44,948 nucleotides of DNA from Chloroflexota bacterium (GCA_013204555.1 JABMNO010000040.1:1-44948); one strand, 5' to 3'; shown: positions 32,860 to 43,008, counted from the first letter of the stretch. Notes: generated by a model from the letters alone, not told the origin. Numbers and translations: made by a program.

Positions 32860-34896
32860 ATGCCCCCAACACAAATCACCAAAGCCAGAGCGCTGGAACT
32901 CAGAGAACAACTGAACCGGCTTAACCACCAGTACTACGTCGCCAATCAATCGGATTCGACAGACGCCGAATACGACGCGCTCATGCAGGAGTTGCGAGCC
33001 ATAGAGGCTGAGCACCCTGATCTGCTATCGCCAGATTCCCCCACACAGCGGGTCGGCGCCCCAACAGCCCCTGAGTTCACAGAGGTCACGCATCCAGTCC
33101 CTCTGCTCAGCCTGAGCAACGTCTTTGCCGATGATGACCTGGTCGCATGGCATCGCCGGGTCTCAGAGTTTCTTGAGATTGATGAGTTCCCAATGGTTTG
33201 TGAGGTTAAAGTCGATGGTCTGGCCATAGCGCTGACGTACGAGGATGGTGTCCTGGTACGCGGTGCCACGCGAGGTGACGGATTGACCGGCGAGGACGTA
33301 ACCGCCAATATCCGCACGATTGGCTCGATTCCACTTCGTTTGCAGGGCGATGACTATCCACAACGCCTGGAAGTGCGAGGCGAAATCTACTTCCCCAAAA
33401 AAGCGTTCGACGCATTCAACGAAGAGCGAGTTGCGGAGGGCCTACCCCCGTATATGAATCCGCGTAACTCGGCGTCGGGTTCGTTGCGCCAACTTGACTC
33501 TCGGGAAACAGCGAAGCGGCCGCTAAATGTCTGGCTGTACTCCATTGGCTGGGCTGAAGGTGGACTTGTCCCTCAGAGCCATTCAGGCCGCCTTGAGGCA
33601 ATGTCTGGCTGGGGATTCAGGGTGAACCCGTGGACCAGCGCAGTGCCAGATCTGAACGGTGTTCGAGACGCATACGCTAGAGCAATAGAGGAGCGCGAAG
33701 GACTCGACTATCTGATCGATGGAATGGTCATCAAGGTAGACGATGTGGGTTACCAGGACCGTCTTGGTTTCGTTGGCCGAGAGCCGCGGTGGGCTACCGC
33801 GTACAAGTTCCCTCCCGAACAGGTGTCCGCGGTCCTGGATGAGATTCGAGTCAGCGTGGGCCGTACCGGCGCACTCACGCCCTACGCGTACTTCGAAGAA
33901 GGCGTTCAGGTTGGTGGAGTAGTCGTCCATCAGGCGTCGTTGCATAACGAACAGGACATCAACCGAAAGAAAATTGCGGCTGGTCAGCGCGTGATAGTGC
34001 AACGCGCCGGAGATGTAATTCCACAGGTGGTTGGACCAACACCCGGACAGCCAGCTCCACCAGAATACAGGCTTCCCGATCTGTGCCCCGTCTGTGGAGA
34101 GCCAGTGTTCAGAGATACTGATGAAGCGGTCGTCCGCTGTGTAAACGGCCGGTGTCCGGTGCAGACTCAGCGTCTGATTGAGCACTTCGCCGGCCGAGGA
34201 GCGATGGACATTGAGGGTCTTGGCGAGAAGATGGCCGTTTTGTTGTTCAACGAGGGACTGGTACACGATGTTGCCGATATCTACGCGCTGAACGCTGAGG
34301 AAACACAAATCCGGCTCAAAGAGATGGAAGGCCTTGGCGAGCTAAGTGTTCAGCGATTACTTGAAGGCATAGAGGCGTCCAAAAAGCAGCCCTTACCACG
34401 GCTGTTGTTTGGTCTTGGGGTTCTTCACGTTGGGGCAGAAGTCGGCGAACTGCTCGCTGACAGGTTCGGATCGCTTGAGGGTGTGATGGACGCGTCAGAA
34501 GAAGAGTTGATCGCAATCGAGGGTATTGGCCCACGTATCGCGGCATCTGTGCGGGACTGGTCGCAGCAGGATGGCAATCTGAACATCGTCCAGAGGCTGA
34601 TCGACAGCGGAGTTGATCCTCGTCAGGAGAGGCGCGAGCCTCAGGACCTTCCGTGGTCGGGTCTTCGCTTTGTCGTCACGGGCAAACTCGAAGCGTTCTC
34701 TCGGCCAGAAGCACAGGCGCGGATAAAGTCCCTTGGCGGAGCAGTCTCAAGCAGCGTGTCAGGTAAGACCAACTATGTGGTCGTTGGCGAGGAGCCCGGG
34801 TCGAAGTACGACAAGGCCGTCAGGCTTGAAGTTCCTGTGCTGGATGAGCAGGCGTTCCTGAGCCTGCTCAGTGAAGTAGAACCTTCCGCGGAGTGA
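32860..34896 (+). CDS. ligA: NAD-dependent DNA ligase LigA
   Basis: A 678-residue replicative DNA ligase that seals nicks using NAD. Domains in order: Ia (YYVANQSDSTDAEYDALMQEL, the NAD-pocket Tyr and Asp residues), adenylation domain with nucleophile Lys117 in CEVKVDGLA, and OB-fold (ISVGRTGALTPYAYFEEGVQV-like region near 330). Then come a Cys4 zinc finger (CPVCGEP and CVNGRCP, about 410-430), a helix-hairpin-helix region (LFGLGVLHVGAEVGELLAD, IEGIGPRIAASV) and a C-terminal BRCT domain (about 600-675: FVVTGKLEAFSRPEAQARIK). All key residues are present and the length is normal. The ATG start is clear. Confidence 0.98.
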   Translation: MPPTQITKARALELREQLNRLNHQYYVANQSDSTDAEYDALMQELRAIEAEHPDLLSPDSPTQRVGAPTAPEFTEVTHPVPLLSLSNVFADDDLVAWHRRVSEFLEIDEFPMVCEVKVDGLAIALTYEDGVLVRGATRGDGLTGEDVTANIRTIGSIPLRLQGDDYPQRLEVRGEIYFPKKAFDAFNEERVAEGLPPYMNPRNSASGSLRQLDSRETAKRPLNVWLYSIGWAEGGLVPQSHSGRLEAMSGWGFRVNPWTSAVPDLNGVRDAYARAIEEREGLDYLIDGMVIKVDDVGYQDRLGFVGREPRWATAYKFPPEQVSAVLDEIRVSVGRTGALTPYAYFEEGVQVGGVVVHQASLHNEQDINRKKIAAGQRVIVQRAGDVIPQVVGPTPGQPAPPEYRLPDLCPVCGEPVFRDTDEAVVRCVNGRCPVQTQRLIEHFAGRGAMDIEGLGEKMAVLLFNEGLVHDVADIYALNAEETQIRLKEMEGLGELSVQRLLEGIEASKKQPLPRLLFGLGVLHVGAEVGELLADRFGSLEGVMDASEEELIAIEGIGPRIAASVRDWSQQDGNLNIVQRLIDSGVDPRQERREPQDLPWSGLRFVVTGKLEAFSRPEAQARIKSLGGAVSSSVSGKTNYVVVGEEPGSKYDKAVRLEVPVLDEQAFLSLLSEVEPSAE

Positions 34897-35025
34897 TGGT
34901 TTGAATAACGCTTGAAGTCGTTATGACAGCGACGACTTTGAGATATCTCCCCGTAGTCCGATGATGCCCGCGTCTCGGACACTGGCCCGAGGCATCAGCC
35001 GTGTTTGTTGGAGTGGACTATTCAA

Positions 35026-36993
35026 ATGGATACCAACTTTCCCGCGTTTTCCGTTTCTCATAATGATTTCGGTCAGATTCAAAGTGTCAGCGCATGGCGC
35101 GCTGGTTGGCTGTACGAGGGCGAAGCCGTCATATCCGAGATATGGTCCCCGGCATTTGGCGCTCAACTCACCGGCTCGGCCTCATTTCGAGTCGTGCTAC
35201 TGACGGCTCCGGCGAGGATCAACTCCAATGACCTCTCAGATAATCGAATAGGGGTGTGGAATCCGGTTGAAAACGTCGTGCATCCCAGCAGAGCAAGACA
35301 GGCCGCGGCGCAGGGTGTCAGAGAACAAGCAGCGATCTACCGGACTGCGAGCACTGCATCGCTTGACGATCTGACACGGGCACTCGATCGCCGAGCGGCT
35401 GCCGATGATGAAATATTTGCTGGATACCTCCAGGAAGCTATGGGCAGTGGACGATTTGTATCAGCGGATTCCACCGTGGAACTGGAAAGTGACGCTGTTT
35501 TCCAGTCGAGTAAACCTGCGGAATGGCTAACTGCGACGGGGGCTGCGCTGCTTGATGCGAGCTATATAAACTGAGGCTCGACCGCGGTAGAAAAGATCAC
35601 TGCCGACGAGGTCAGAGAGAAGATCGTCCCATGGATCACTTCTTGGTCCAGTGAAGCAGTTTTGCCGCCCGAGGCACAAGGCATTGGATTGAGGCAGGAT
35701 GGTCAGCCTACCGAGGATCTGATTTTCGAGCTCTATGAGGGCTCGTCAATGACCGGCGATGCGGTCCGGAGATTTCTCGTCCACGAACAGGGTTATCCCG
35801 AGTACATTGCTGTCGCCCACCTGCTGGCGGCTGTGGCGAACGCCGGTGCAGAGATCATCTGGCATAACACGGTAGGAAGCTTTCCTCGGTTGAATCGATT
35901 CAGCGTAGATGAGTTCGATTATTCGCAGATCAATTTTGGCGACATCTTTGAGATCAGCGATCGGTCGGGAATGGGTTGGGACTCCGCGCTTCCGTTTATC
36001 CGAACGGTAATGCCAGATGCCGTTCCAGAAAGCCACACTCCGGTAGCTGTGCAGGCGTCAGAGTTTGAAACTGAACTCCGACGCCTGGCTGCCCGCGCGG
36101 TCATGGCGGATGCGCTGGTGGCTCGGCTGTCGCAATCTCTGCGACACCCATCTCAAGTCATAGGTCTTGAGCAACTGGGGCTGCTCGATATCTTGAACTC
36201 AAGCGGCTGGCGAGCGTTTTTCGAGCTGGCATCTGACCGATTCGCAAGGGCGTCTGAGTTGAACGAGCTGATTGATCTTTATCGGAGATTCCGCACCCTG
36301 TCAGTCAATACTTCCGAAATTGAGCACGCGTGGCGGTATCTGGGTCTGGCCGGACGGGCGGATGATCCGGCGTACATGCAGCTCACCGTTCGGACGCTGA
36401 CGACGAGATTCGAACTTTCCGGTCTGATAGCACTTCCGTCTATGTGGCCGGTAGTGTTCGACGAATTTAGACGTTGGGAATCTGACCGTGCCGAAAGCTA
36501 CAGGCGAGCTCATGAGGCAACTCGCGCCGATGCCAGTAGTGCAGCTCAACTCATTGAACGAGGGTCGCGCCTTGCGGTAGCGATAGATCGTCTTAGAACG
36601 CTGCAAAAGTTGCCATCGCAGGGCGTTACGACGGCTCTTGATGGCTGGGCATCTGCGTCCTTTGAGGGAACGACTTGCTCGCTTGGCGCCAGTGATGTTG
36701 ATCTAAGGTCCGAACCTTACTGCCTGGAATGCGAGACAGGATTCTCTGTACCGAACCGAACTGAGCAGATAACAACCTCGCTTTCTGCATTAGAGGCCAT
36801 TTTGAGCCGAATTAACGCACAAGTGTCGGCCGCTGCCGTAAACGAAATCCTCAAAGGCGAACAGTCATCTGAAGTGCTGATGCTCTTAAGGCTGAGTGAG
36901 GCGTCCAATATCAATATTGATCGAGCCGCTGCTGAATCTGGAACTGCAGCGTTCGTGGCGCGATATCTGAGCGACCGATCCGAGGCGTCATAG
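35026..36993 (+). CDS. Unrecognised protein frame interrupted by one in-frame TGA
   Basis: Two long open stretches, 35026-35571 and 35575-36993, share one frame and are separated only by TGA (35572-35574). Codon third positions between the TGA and the next possible start (TTG 35662) look as GC-rich as the rest, so the frame appears coding on both sides. Read through, it gives 655 residues with the TGA at position 183 in SYIN-TGA-GST. I do not recognise the family. The C-terminal part has a CxxC pair (EPYCLECETGF, Cys566 and Cys569) and mostly helical, Arg/Glu-rich sequence. No membrane segment or signal is seen. The TGA could be selenocysteine, a recent nonsense change from TGG or CGA, or a sequencing error. 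It lies between ligA and pth, same strand. Confidence 0.55.
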
Positions 36994-37154
36994 ACAAGCT
37001 AGATTTGTGTGAGTTACACCCTGCCCGCCACCCCTGAGTTCTCCGGTAATCTGTATGCCTTCCCCTAATTATCGGATCATTTTGGCGTGTTGAATTGAGT
37101 ATCAGACGAATCTTTAGACGCAAGGACAAACGCGGCCCCCGGCCTGATGGCTGG

Positions 37155-37721
37155 ATGAAGCCGGATCTGATCGTGCTTGGCCTCGGCAATCCGGGACCAA
37201 AGTACAAAAACACGCGCCACAATGTTGGCTGGTGGTGTCTGGATGAGCTTCAATCGCGATCCAGTATCAAGATTGGGAGAGGGAACAGAGACACGGATCT
37301 GGGCGAGGGATACCTCGCCGGTATTCAAATTACTCTTGCGAAACCCCAGACTTTCATGAACAAGAGTGGTGACTCGGCCGTGTACGTGATGGAGCGGTAT
37401 AACTCCGCCCCATCACAACTCGTCGTAATAGCTGATGACATGGCAATAGCCCCAGGAAAACTTCGTATACGCGCTCAGGGCGGAAACGGCGGTCACAACG
37501 GTCTCAAGTCGATTAACAACCGTTTGGGTACGCAAGAGTTCACGCGGATTCGAATTGGCGTTGGCCGACCGTTCGACCGCGCTGATGAGTTGGAGTGGGT
37601 GCTGAAGACATTCCCCCCTGATGATTTGAAATTAGTGCGAGAAGCGGTTGTCAGGGCGGCAGATGCAGTGGAGAGCATTCTCATCGACGGACTCGAACGC
37701 GCGATGAACAAGTTCAATTGA
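37155..37721 (+). CDS. pth: Peptidyl-tRNA hydrolase
   Basis: Pth releases peptides from drop-off peptidyl-tRNA, recycling tRNA in the cytoplasm. From ATG 37155 the protein is 188 residues and aligns with the usual N-terminus: LIVLGLGNPGPKYKNTRHNVGW with catalytic His22 (His20 in E. coli). LAKPQTFMNKSGDS, IADDMAIAPGKLRIRAQGGNGGHNGLKS and FTRIRIGVGRP follow. A TTG at 37095 in the same frame would add 20 basic residues not typical of the family. The stop overlaps the following lipoprotein gene by 4 bp (ATTGA arrangement), so the two are probably translationally coupled. Confidence 0.95.
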   Translation: MKPDLIVLGLGNPGPKYKNTRHNVGWWCLDELQSRSSIKIGRGNRDTDLGEGYLAGIQITLAKPQTFMNKSGDSAVYVMERYNSAPSQLVVIADDMAIAPGKLRIRAQGGNGGHNGLKSINNRLGTQEFTRIRIGVGRPFDRADELEWVLKTFPPDDLKLVREAVVRAADAVESILIDGLERAMNKFN

Positions 37722-39796
37722 CCTTGCGCAGAAATCTGTTGATTGGCTGGGGACTAGCGTCGTTAGCAGTGATTACCAGTTGTAGTTCGGCATCGGAAAT
37801 CACTACTACGCCAACTGAGGCTCCGACACCTGCCATCGCTATCAGTACCGCCGTTGGTTTGGTAGTGCCGACTTCCACGCCGGGTGTCACGATAGAGTCA
37901 CCGGTGACGATCGTTACGCCGACAACCGAGATCCCATCACTGACGGCCCGACCGGTGAGTCCGACTCAAGCTCCGCTGCCCACCATTGAACCCAAACCTA
38001 TGGCTACCGAAATTCCGACGATGGTGCCGGTGCCAAAGCCGTTGGTGACTCGTATTGAGGATATTCCCGAGCCTCCTAAGCGTGATCCAGTCGATCTGAC
38101 TCGTCGGCTGAAGCCTGACTTGTATGAGGCCTATCTTCAGCGAAGCGGCGACCCTAAACCGCCCATCTCTGAGGGAGAAACTCACGAGTTCAACGTGCTG
38201 CTGGATTCTGGAGCGGAAACAATCTCAGCAATTGCCGCAAGAGTTTCAGCGCACGCTTACTGGTTCTTTGATAAGCGGCAGGTACCTTTCAACACTGAAC
38301 TCGATGAGGCCGTTCAAGAGTTCGAAGACCAGATCTGGCCGTTGGTCACGAAAATGTTTGGGTCGATAGAAACGCCGGGTGTCGATGGAGATCCAAGGCT
38401 GGTGATTCTGCATACTCAACTGGATCCCGGACTGGGAGGATATTTTTCCGGCGCCGACGCCTACCCGGCCGAGGTGATGCAGCTTTCTAACGAGCGCGAA
38501 ATAATCTATGTCACATCAACTCTTCGCCCCGGAAGCCCACGGTACGCGGCAGTCCTTGCCCATGAACTTCAGCATGCCGCCAACTTCGGGCAGGACAGAG
38601 GCGATGAATCCTGGCTAAATGAAGGACTTTCTGAGCTGGCGGTGATTCGCGCCGGCTTCACCGCTCCCACTCACCTGGATTTCCTACGGAGGCCCGACAC
38701 TCAACTCAACTCTTGGCCAAACAGCAGCAACACTGGCAGTTCATACGGAGCAGGACTGCTGTTCACTGAGTACCTGTCAGATCGCTTCGGCGGTGTTGAA
38801 CCCATTCTGTCGCTCGTTCAGTCGCACACCGATGGCCTCAACTCCATTGAGGAGTACCTCAGGTTGGCAGGTAGCGACCTCGCCGTTGTCGATCTGTTCC
38901 GAGATTGGACCGTGGCGAACCTTGTTGATGAGGAGTCCGGTCCCTACGCCTATCCCAATCGCGCCCTCGGACTTATCCAGCGAAAAATCGCGATAGATAT
39001 GACACCGCGTTCCGACAGTGTCAATCAATTTGCGGCTGACTACTGGACACTGCTGGTCTCAGACGAAAAACCCACCCGCATTAAATTTATCGGGGATGAC
39101 AGTACGCAGATCATCCCAACTACAGCCCATAGTGGCGACGCATGCTACTGGGGCAATTTTGGAGATTCGATAGATACGAAACTCACCCAAGCGTTTGATT
39201 TGACCGGTGTTGATTCTGCGACGCTCAAGTTTGCAGCCTGGTATCAACTAGAAGATCTCTGGGACTTCGCGTACGTGATGGTCTCCACTGATGATGGCGC
39301 AACCTGGAACCTTCTCGATGGACCGAATACGACCGATGGAAACCCAAACGGCACAGGGCTTGGTCACGGCTTTAGCGGTAGTAGCGTGGGATGGACGGAC
39401 CAGAGTTTTGACCTCTCAAAATATTCTGGTGGCAAGATACAGGTGCGTTTCGAGCATGTGACGGACGATGCGGTCAACATCCATGGAATCTGCGTAGATG
39501 ATATTGAGATCCCAGAGATCGGATTTTCAGATGACGCTGAAGGGGTCAGCGACTGGGTGTTTGACGGGTTTGCTCAGATCAACCCAACGATCCCACAGGA
39601 GTGGCTCATCAGCATCGTGCGGGAACCGGCAGGTGGCGCGGTTACAGTTGAAACCGTAGATGTTGTCTCAGGCGCTGCTGATTTCATCGTGTTGCCGCCT
39701 AAAGGCGACGAGGATATTTACCTCGTAATCAGCGCGGCCACCCGAATCTCGATTCTCCCAGCGAGCTATCAACTCGAATTCGAGATCGTAAGCTAA
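37718..39796 (+). CDS. Secreted lipoprotein zinc metallopeptidase with C-terminal MAM/immune-inhibitor-like domain
   Basis: A 692-residue exported protein. The N-terminus (RRNLLIGWGLASLAVITSC) ends in a lipobox Cys, followed by a Thr/Pro-rich spacer (about 22-115). The peptidase domain carries the zinc motif HELQH (282-286) and a downstream Glu in WLNEGLSELA (about E302), a gluzincin-like pattern. The C-terminal third includes ATLKFAAWYQLEDLWDFAYVMVS and KIQVRFEHVTDDAVNIHGICVDDIEI, resembling the MAM-like jelly-roll that follows M6/immune inhibitor A peptidases. It should act at the cell surface on proteins; targets are unknown. It starts at TTG 37718, overlapping pth by 4 bp, an odd pairing of a housekeeping and a surface gene. 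Confidence 0.75.
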   Translation: MTLRRNLLIGWGLASLAVITSCSSASEITTTPTEAPTPAIAISTAVGLVVPTSTPGVTIESPVTIVTPTTEIPSLTARPVSPTQAPLPTIEPKPMATEIPTMVPVPKPLVTRIEDIPEPPKRDPVDLTRRLKPDLYEAYLQRSGDPKPPISEGETHEFNVLLDSGAETISAIAARVSAHAYWFFDKRQVPFNTELDEAVQEFEDQIWPLVTKMFGSIETPGVDGDPRLVILHTQLDPGLGGYFSGADAYPAEVMQLSNEREIIYVTSTLRPGSPRYAAVLAHELQHAANFGQDRGDESWLNEGLSELAVIRAGFTAPTHLDFLRRPDTQLNSWPNSSNTGSSYGAGLLFTEYLSDRFGGVEPILSLVQSHTDGLNSIEEYLRLAGSDLAVVDLFRDWTVANLVDEESGPYAYPNRALGLIQRKIAIDMTPRSDSVNQFAADYWTLLVSDEKPTRIKFIGDDSTQIIPTTAHSGDACYWGNFGDSIDTKLTQAFDLTGVDSATLKFAAWYQLEDLWDFAYVMVSTDDGATWNLLDGPNTTDGNPNGTGLGHGFSGSSVGWTDQSFDLSKYSGGKIQVRFEHVTDDAVNIHGICVDDIEIPEIGFSDDAEGVSDWVFDGFAQINPTIPQEWLISIVREPAGGAVTVETVDVVSGAADFIVLPPKGDEDIYLVISAATRISILPASYQLEFEIVS

Positions 39797-39807
39797 CCCG
39801 CGTCCAC

Positions 39808-41082
39808 CTACTTGGAGGGGACTTCGATCCGGTCGAAGCCTGTGTAGGGGACAAGTACATCGGGAACCGTGATCGAACCATCAGGGTTCAGGCCATTCTC
39901 CATGATCGCGATCATGATTCTAGGCACGGCAAGCCCAGAACCGTTCAGGGTGAACGGGTATCTGGAGGACGCTCCGGGTGTTGGCCGGTATCGTGTGCCA
40001 CTACGCCGCGCCTGAAAGTCGCCACAGGTCGAGATAGAGCTAACTTCCAGCCACTCCTGAACGCCCGGCGACCACACTTCGATATCAAATGTCTTGGCCG
40101 ACTGGAATCCGATATCTCCCGCACAGAGAGATATGACCCGGTATGCGAATCCGAGACGGGCACACAGGTCAGTGGCTTGGGTAACCATCTCGTCCAGCGC
40201 CGCCGGGCTATCTTCAGGTTCGGCGTACCGGAACATCTCCACTTTTTCAAACTGGTGGACGCGCTTGATTCCCCGTGTGTCTCGCCCCGCTGCAGTGTCT
40301 TCTTTGCGGAACGAGGGTGTGTGCGCCACGTACTTCAATGGCAATACGCCAGCCTCGATGATCTCGCCCGCGTGCAGCGCGTTGAGTGACACCTCAGCCG
40401 TAGGTATCAGCCAGAGATCGGACTCATCGTCGCGGTAGAGGTTGCTGGCGAACTTTGGCAAATTGCCAGAACCCAGCATGGTCTCCCCTCGTACGAGCAG
40501 CGGGGGGGCGATCTCCGTGTATCCATTCTCACGAACATGAACATCCAACATCCAAGAAGTCAACGCACGCTGAAGCTGCGCACCCGCCCCACTCAACACA
40601 AAGAAACGAGCGCCGGACATTCGCGCACCGGCCTCAAGATTGAGCATGCCGAGTCTTGGCCCGGAGTCCCAGTGCGGCTCCACACCCGGGGCAGTCTCGT
40701 CAACCTCGCCGATGGTCTTAATAATCACGTTGGATGACTCATCAAGCCCGATTGGGACATCGCTCAGCGGCAGATTTGGCAGAACGATCACCAGATCGCG
40801 TAGCGCCTCTTCAGTCTCACGCAGGTCTGCCTCAATCTCCTTGATGTGGTCGCCAACCTCGCGCATCTCAGCGATCTGTTCGGGGGACGGCTTCTGTTTG
40901 GCTGCGCCGATGGCCTTGCTAGTCTCGTTGCGACGACCTCGTAACGCGTCCACGTCGACGATCAGACTTCGCCGCTTGACGTCGAGTTCGACAATCTTGT
41001 CGATGGGGGGCTGCTCGCCGCGGGACTCCAACCGTTCTCTGAAATGGTCTGGATTTTCAACTAGCTTTTGAATGCTGAGCAT
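39808..41082 (-). CDS. serS: Seryl-tRNA synthetase
   Basis: A 424-residue class II synthetase charging tRNA-Ser (and tRNA-Sec where present). The N-terminal coiled-coil arm that binds the long variable arm is clear (about residues 28-100: VDALRGRRNETSKAIGAAKQ onward). The catalytic core has TEIAPPLLVRGE and TAEVSLNALHAGEI, then motif 2 HTPSFRKEDTAAGRDTRG. SLCAGDIGFQSAKTFDIEVW, then the Ser-binding segment, and motif 3 LNGSGLAVPRIMIAIMENG follow. The ATG at 41082 lies 6 bp after lysS on the same strand, so the two synthetases form an operon. Length is normal. Confidence 0.96.
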   Translation of the reverse strand: MLSIQKLVENPDHFRERLESRGEQPPIDKIVELDVKRRSLIVDVDALRGRRNETSKAIGAAKQKPSPEQIAEMREVGDHIKEIEADLRETEEALRDLVIVLPNLPLSDVPIGLDESSNVIIKTIGEVDETAPGVEPHWDSGPRLGMLNLEAGARMSGARFFVLSGAGAQLQRALTSWMLDVHVRENGYTEIAPPLLVRGETMLGSGNLPKFASNLYRDDESDLWLIPTAEVSLNALHAGEIIEAGVLPLKYVAHTPSFRKEDTAAGRDTRGIKRVHQFEKVEMFRYAEPEDSPAALDEMVTQATDLCARLGFAYRVISLCAGDIGFQSAKTFDIEVWSPGVQEWLEVSSISTCGDFQARRSGTRYRPTPGASSRYPFTLNGSGLAVPRIMIAIMENGLNPDGSITVPDVLVPYTGFDRIEVPSK

Positions 41083-41088
41083 ATGTAC

Positions 41089-42654
41089 CTACTCCAGGCT
41101 TCTGAGCTGCGGAAACGCGATGACTTCTCTGATACTTCGCTCTCCGGTGAGCAGCAGAGTCAATCGGTCGATTCCGAGCCCCAGGCCGCCCGCTGGGGGC
41201 ATGCCGTGTTCCATAGCCACCAGGAAATCTTCATCAAGGCGATCCATTTCATCGTCACCAAACGACTGATGCAACTGCTCCTGCTCTTCGAATCGCTTGC
41301 GCTGTTCAATGGGGTCATTCAACTCGGTAAACGCGTTTGCGAACTCGGTCCCGATGGCGAATGCCTCGAAACGTTCGACAATGCGGTCCTCACCAGGTTT
41401 GTGCTTGGCGAGTGGCGACATCTCCGTGGGGTAGTCGACCAGGAACGCGGGTTGGTTGAGGTGCGGTTCAACCTCGGCTGAGATCACCTTGTCGAGAAGT
41501 CTCCCCCAGGTCAGGCCAGCTTCCACATGAATCCCACGCTCCCGCATGGCGGCCGATAGTGACTCCACATCGTCCACTTCCAGAAAGTCGATTCCAGTTC
41601 GGTTCATGATCTCACCGCGCAGATCAAGCCTCGGCCACGGCGGTGTCAGGTCGATGTCCTCTTCCGAGTCGATCAACGCTGGAATCACCATTGAGCCCGT
41701 CACCAGCAGCGCGACCGAAGAGACGAGATCTTCAACCATCTGCATCACATCGTTGTAGTCGGCGTACGCCTGGTAACTCTCAATTGTCGTGAACTCAGGA
41801 TTGTGCTCGGCGTCGATTCCCTCATTCCGGAATATGCGACCAATCTCGAACACCCGGTCAATACCGCCCACCACAAGTCGCTTCAGATGCAACTCCGTAG
41901 CAATGCGAAGGTAGAGATCACGGTCCAGGGCGTTGTGATGGGTCTGGAAAGGCTGTGCCGACGCCCCCGCGGCCACATTGACCATCACGGGAGTCTCAAC
42001 TTCAATGAAGTCACGCTTCTCCATGAACCGCCGAATGGCAGATACGATCGCCGATCGAGTCCGGACCAGTTCCATGGACCTGTCGTTGGTGATCAGGTCC
42101 AACTCGCGCTGGCGAAACCGCTTCTCCATGTCCTGCAGTCCTGCCCATTTGTCGGGTAGCCCACGCACAGCCTTGCAGAGCATTGTGAGCGAGCGAGCCT
42201 CAATGCTTGGCTCACCGCGTCTCGTGCGAAAGACCGGGCCTTTCACCCCGACAATGTCACCAATGTCGAGATCATCAAGGATCGCGAAATCGTCGCCAAG
42301 CACATCTCTGCGAGCGTGTACCTGGAGCTTGCCGTCGATATCTTTGATGTCCAGAAACGCCGCCTTGCCCATGCCTCGCCGCGCCATTACCCTTCCGGCG
42401 ATAGTCACGCTGGAGGTCTTCGCTCCTTCGCCTACCTTTGCTTCCCGCGCCTCAAGCCGTGATACGGCTTTGGCAGAGGTCACATTTGGTGTGAAGCGTG
42501 CTGGATATGGGTCGATGCCACGCGCTCTCAGGTTGGCGGCCTTTTGGACGCGTGTTTCAACGAGGCGTTCTTCCGCAACGCCACCGCTCTCGGGATTTGT
42601 CTGATCTGGTGTATCTGAAATGGGTATTGCCCTCAACTGATTTGCGAGAGTCAA
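41089..42654 (-). CDS. lysS: Lysyl-tRNA synthetase (class II)
   Basis: A 521-residue class II LysRS. The N-terminal OB-fold anticodon-binding domain (about 75-165) includes VTIAGRVMARRGMGKAAFLD and KLQVHARRD. The catalytic domain shows motif 1 (FIEVETPVMVNVAAGASAQP), LYLRIATELHLKRLVVGGID, motif 2 FRNEGIDAEHNPEFTTIE and motif 3 GLGLGIDRLTLLLTGE near the C-terminus. It starts at TTG 42654; no ATG lies nearby and the first 35 residues are variable in homologues, so the start could be slightly later. It is the first gene of the lysS-serS pair and is divergent from the calcium-repeat gene. Confidence 0.96.
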   Translation of the reverse strand: MTLANQLRAIPISDTPDQTNPESGGVAEERLVETRVQKAANLRARGIDPYPARFTPNVTSAKAVSRLEAREAKVGEGAKTSSVTIAGRVMARRGMGKAAFLDIKDIDGKLQVHARRDVLGDDFAILDDLDIGDIVGVKGPVFRTRRGEPSIEARSLTMLCKAVRGLPDKWAGLQDMEKRFRQRELDLITNDRSMELVRTRSAIVSAIRRFMEKRDFIEVETPVMVNVAAGASAQPFQTHHNALDRDLYLRIATELHLKRLVVGGIDRVFEIGRIFRNEGIDAEHNPEFTTIESYQAYADYNDVMQMVEDLVSSVALLVTGSMVIPALIDSEEDIDLTPPWPRLDLRGEIMNRTGIDFLEVDDVESLSAAMRERGIHVEAGLTWGRLLDKVISAEVEPHLNQPAFLVDYPTEMSPLAKHKPGEDRIVERFEAFAIGTEFANAFTELNDPIEQRKRFEEQEQLHQSFGDDEMDRLDEDFLVAMEHGMPPAGGLGLGIDRLTLLLTGERSIREVIAFPQLRSLE

Positions 42655-43008
42655 TTCTATCTAGCGCGGGAGTAGGTCTGCGCAGGGAGTCGCGATAGGG
42701 ATTGTATGGCGCGTCCAACGGCAGTCTTTTACTGTCTCTTCAGGTGCTCAATTCTGGTTACCTGGCGCTCGCTTGGACGATATCCGCATGCATAAATAGC
42801 GTGGGCTATCGTTCGTATCTCCAGATTAGCCACGGAACCGTGTAAATGCTGGCGGGATCGTAACGGAATCGTGACCTTAACTTAATTATTGATCACGAAG
42901 TTGCATGGTAAAAATGAATACGCTGGATCCAGCGCATTCTGAGTAGGGCAATACTCGCACGGCGCAAAAAAACGCGCAGGCATGCTGCTCGCATGATCGG
43001 GGATTAAG
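42655..43008. other. 354-bp divergent intergenic region
   Basis: Between lysS and the divergent secreted-repeat gene there is no credible coding frame. It holds the perfect palindrome at 42921-42934, a short hairpin CATGC/GCATG with a 5-base loop (42981-42995), and an A-tract bounded by GCGC on both sides (42962-42977). A GGGGA ribosome-binding-like sequence lies 6 bases before the ATG at 43009. Both promoters should lie here, but I could not find convincing -35/-10 pairs. Confidence 0.6.
42921..42934. promoter_or_regulatory. 14-bp perfect palindrome upstream of the calcium-repeat gene
   Basis: CGCTGGATCCAGCG is a perfect inverted repeat about 75 bp before the ATG of the gene at 43009. It could be an operator or a small RNA hairpin in the leader. 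No regulator is encoded nearby, so its role is speculative. Confidence 0.3.

Noticed and set aside
35662..36993. An independent gene starting at TTG 35662
   Set aside because: There is no ribosome-binding site before it, and the 29 codons between the TGA and this TTG look coding in the same frame, so an interrupted single gene is the simpler reading.
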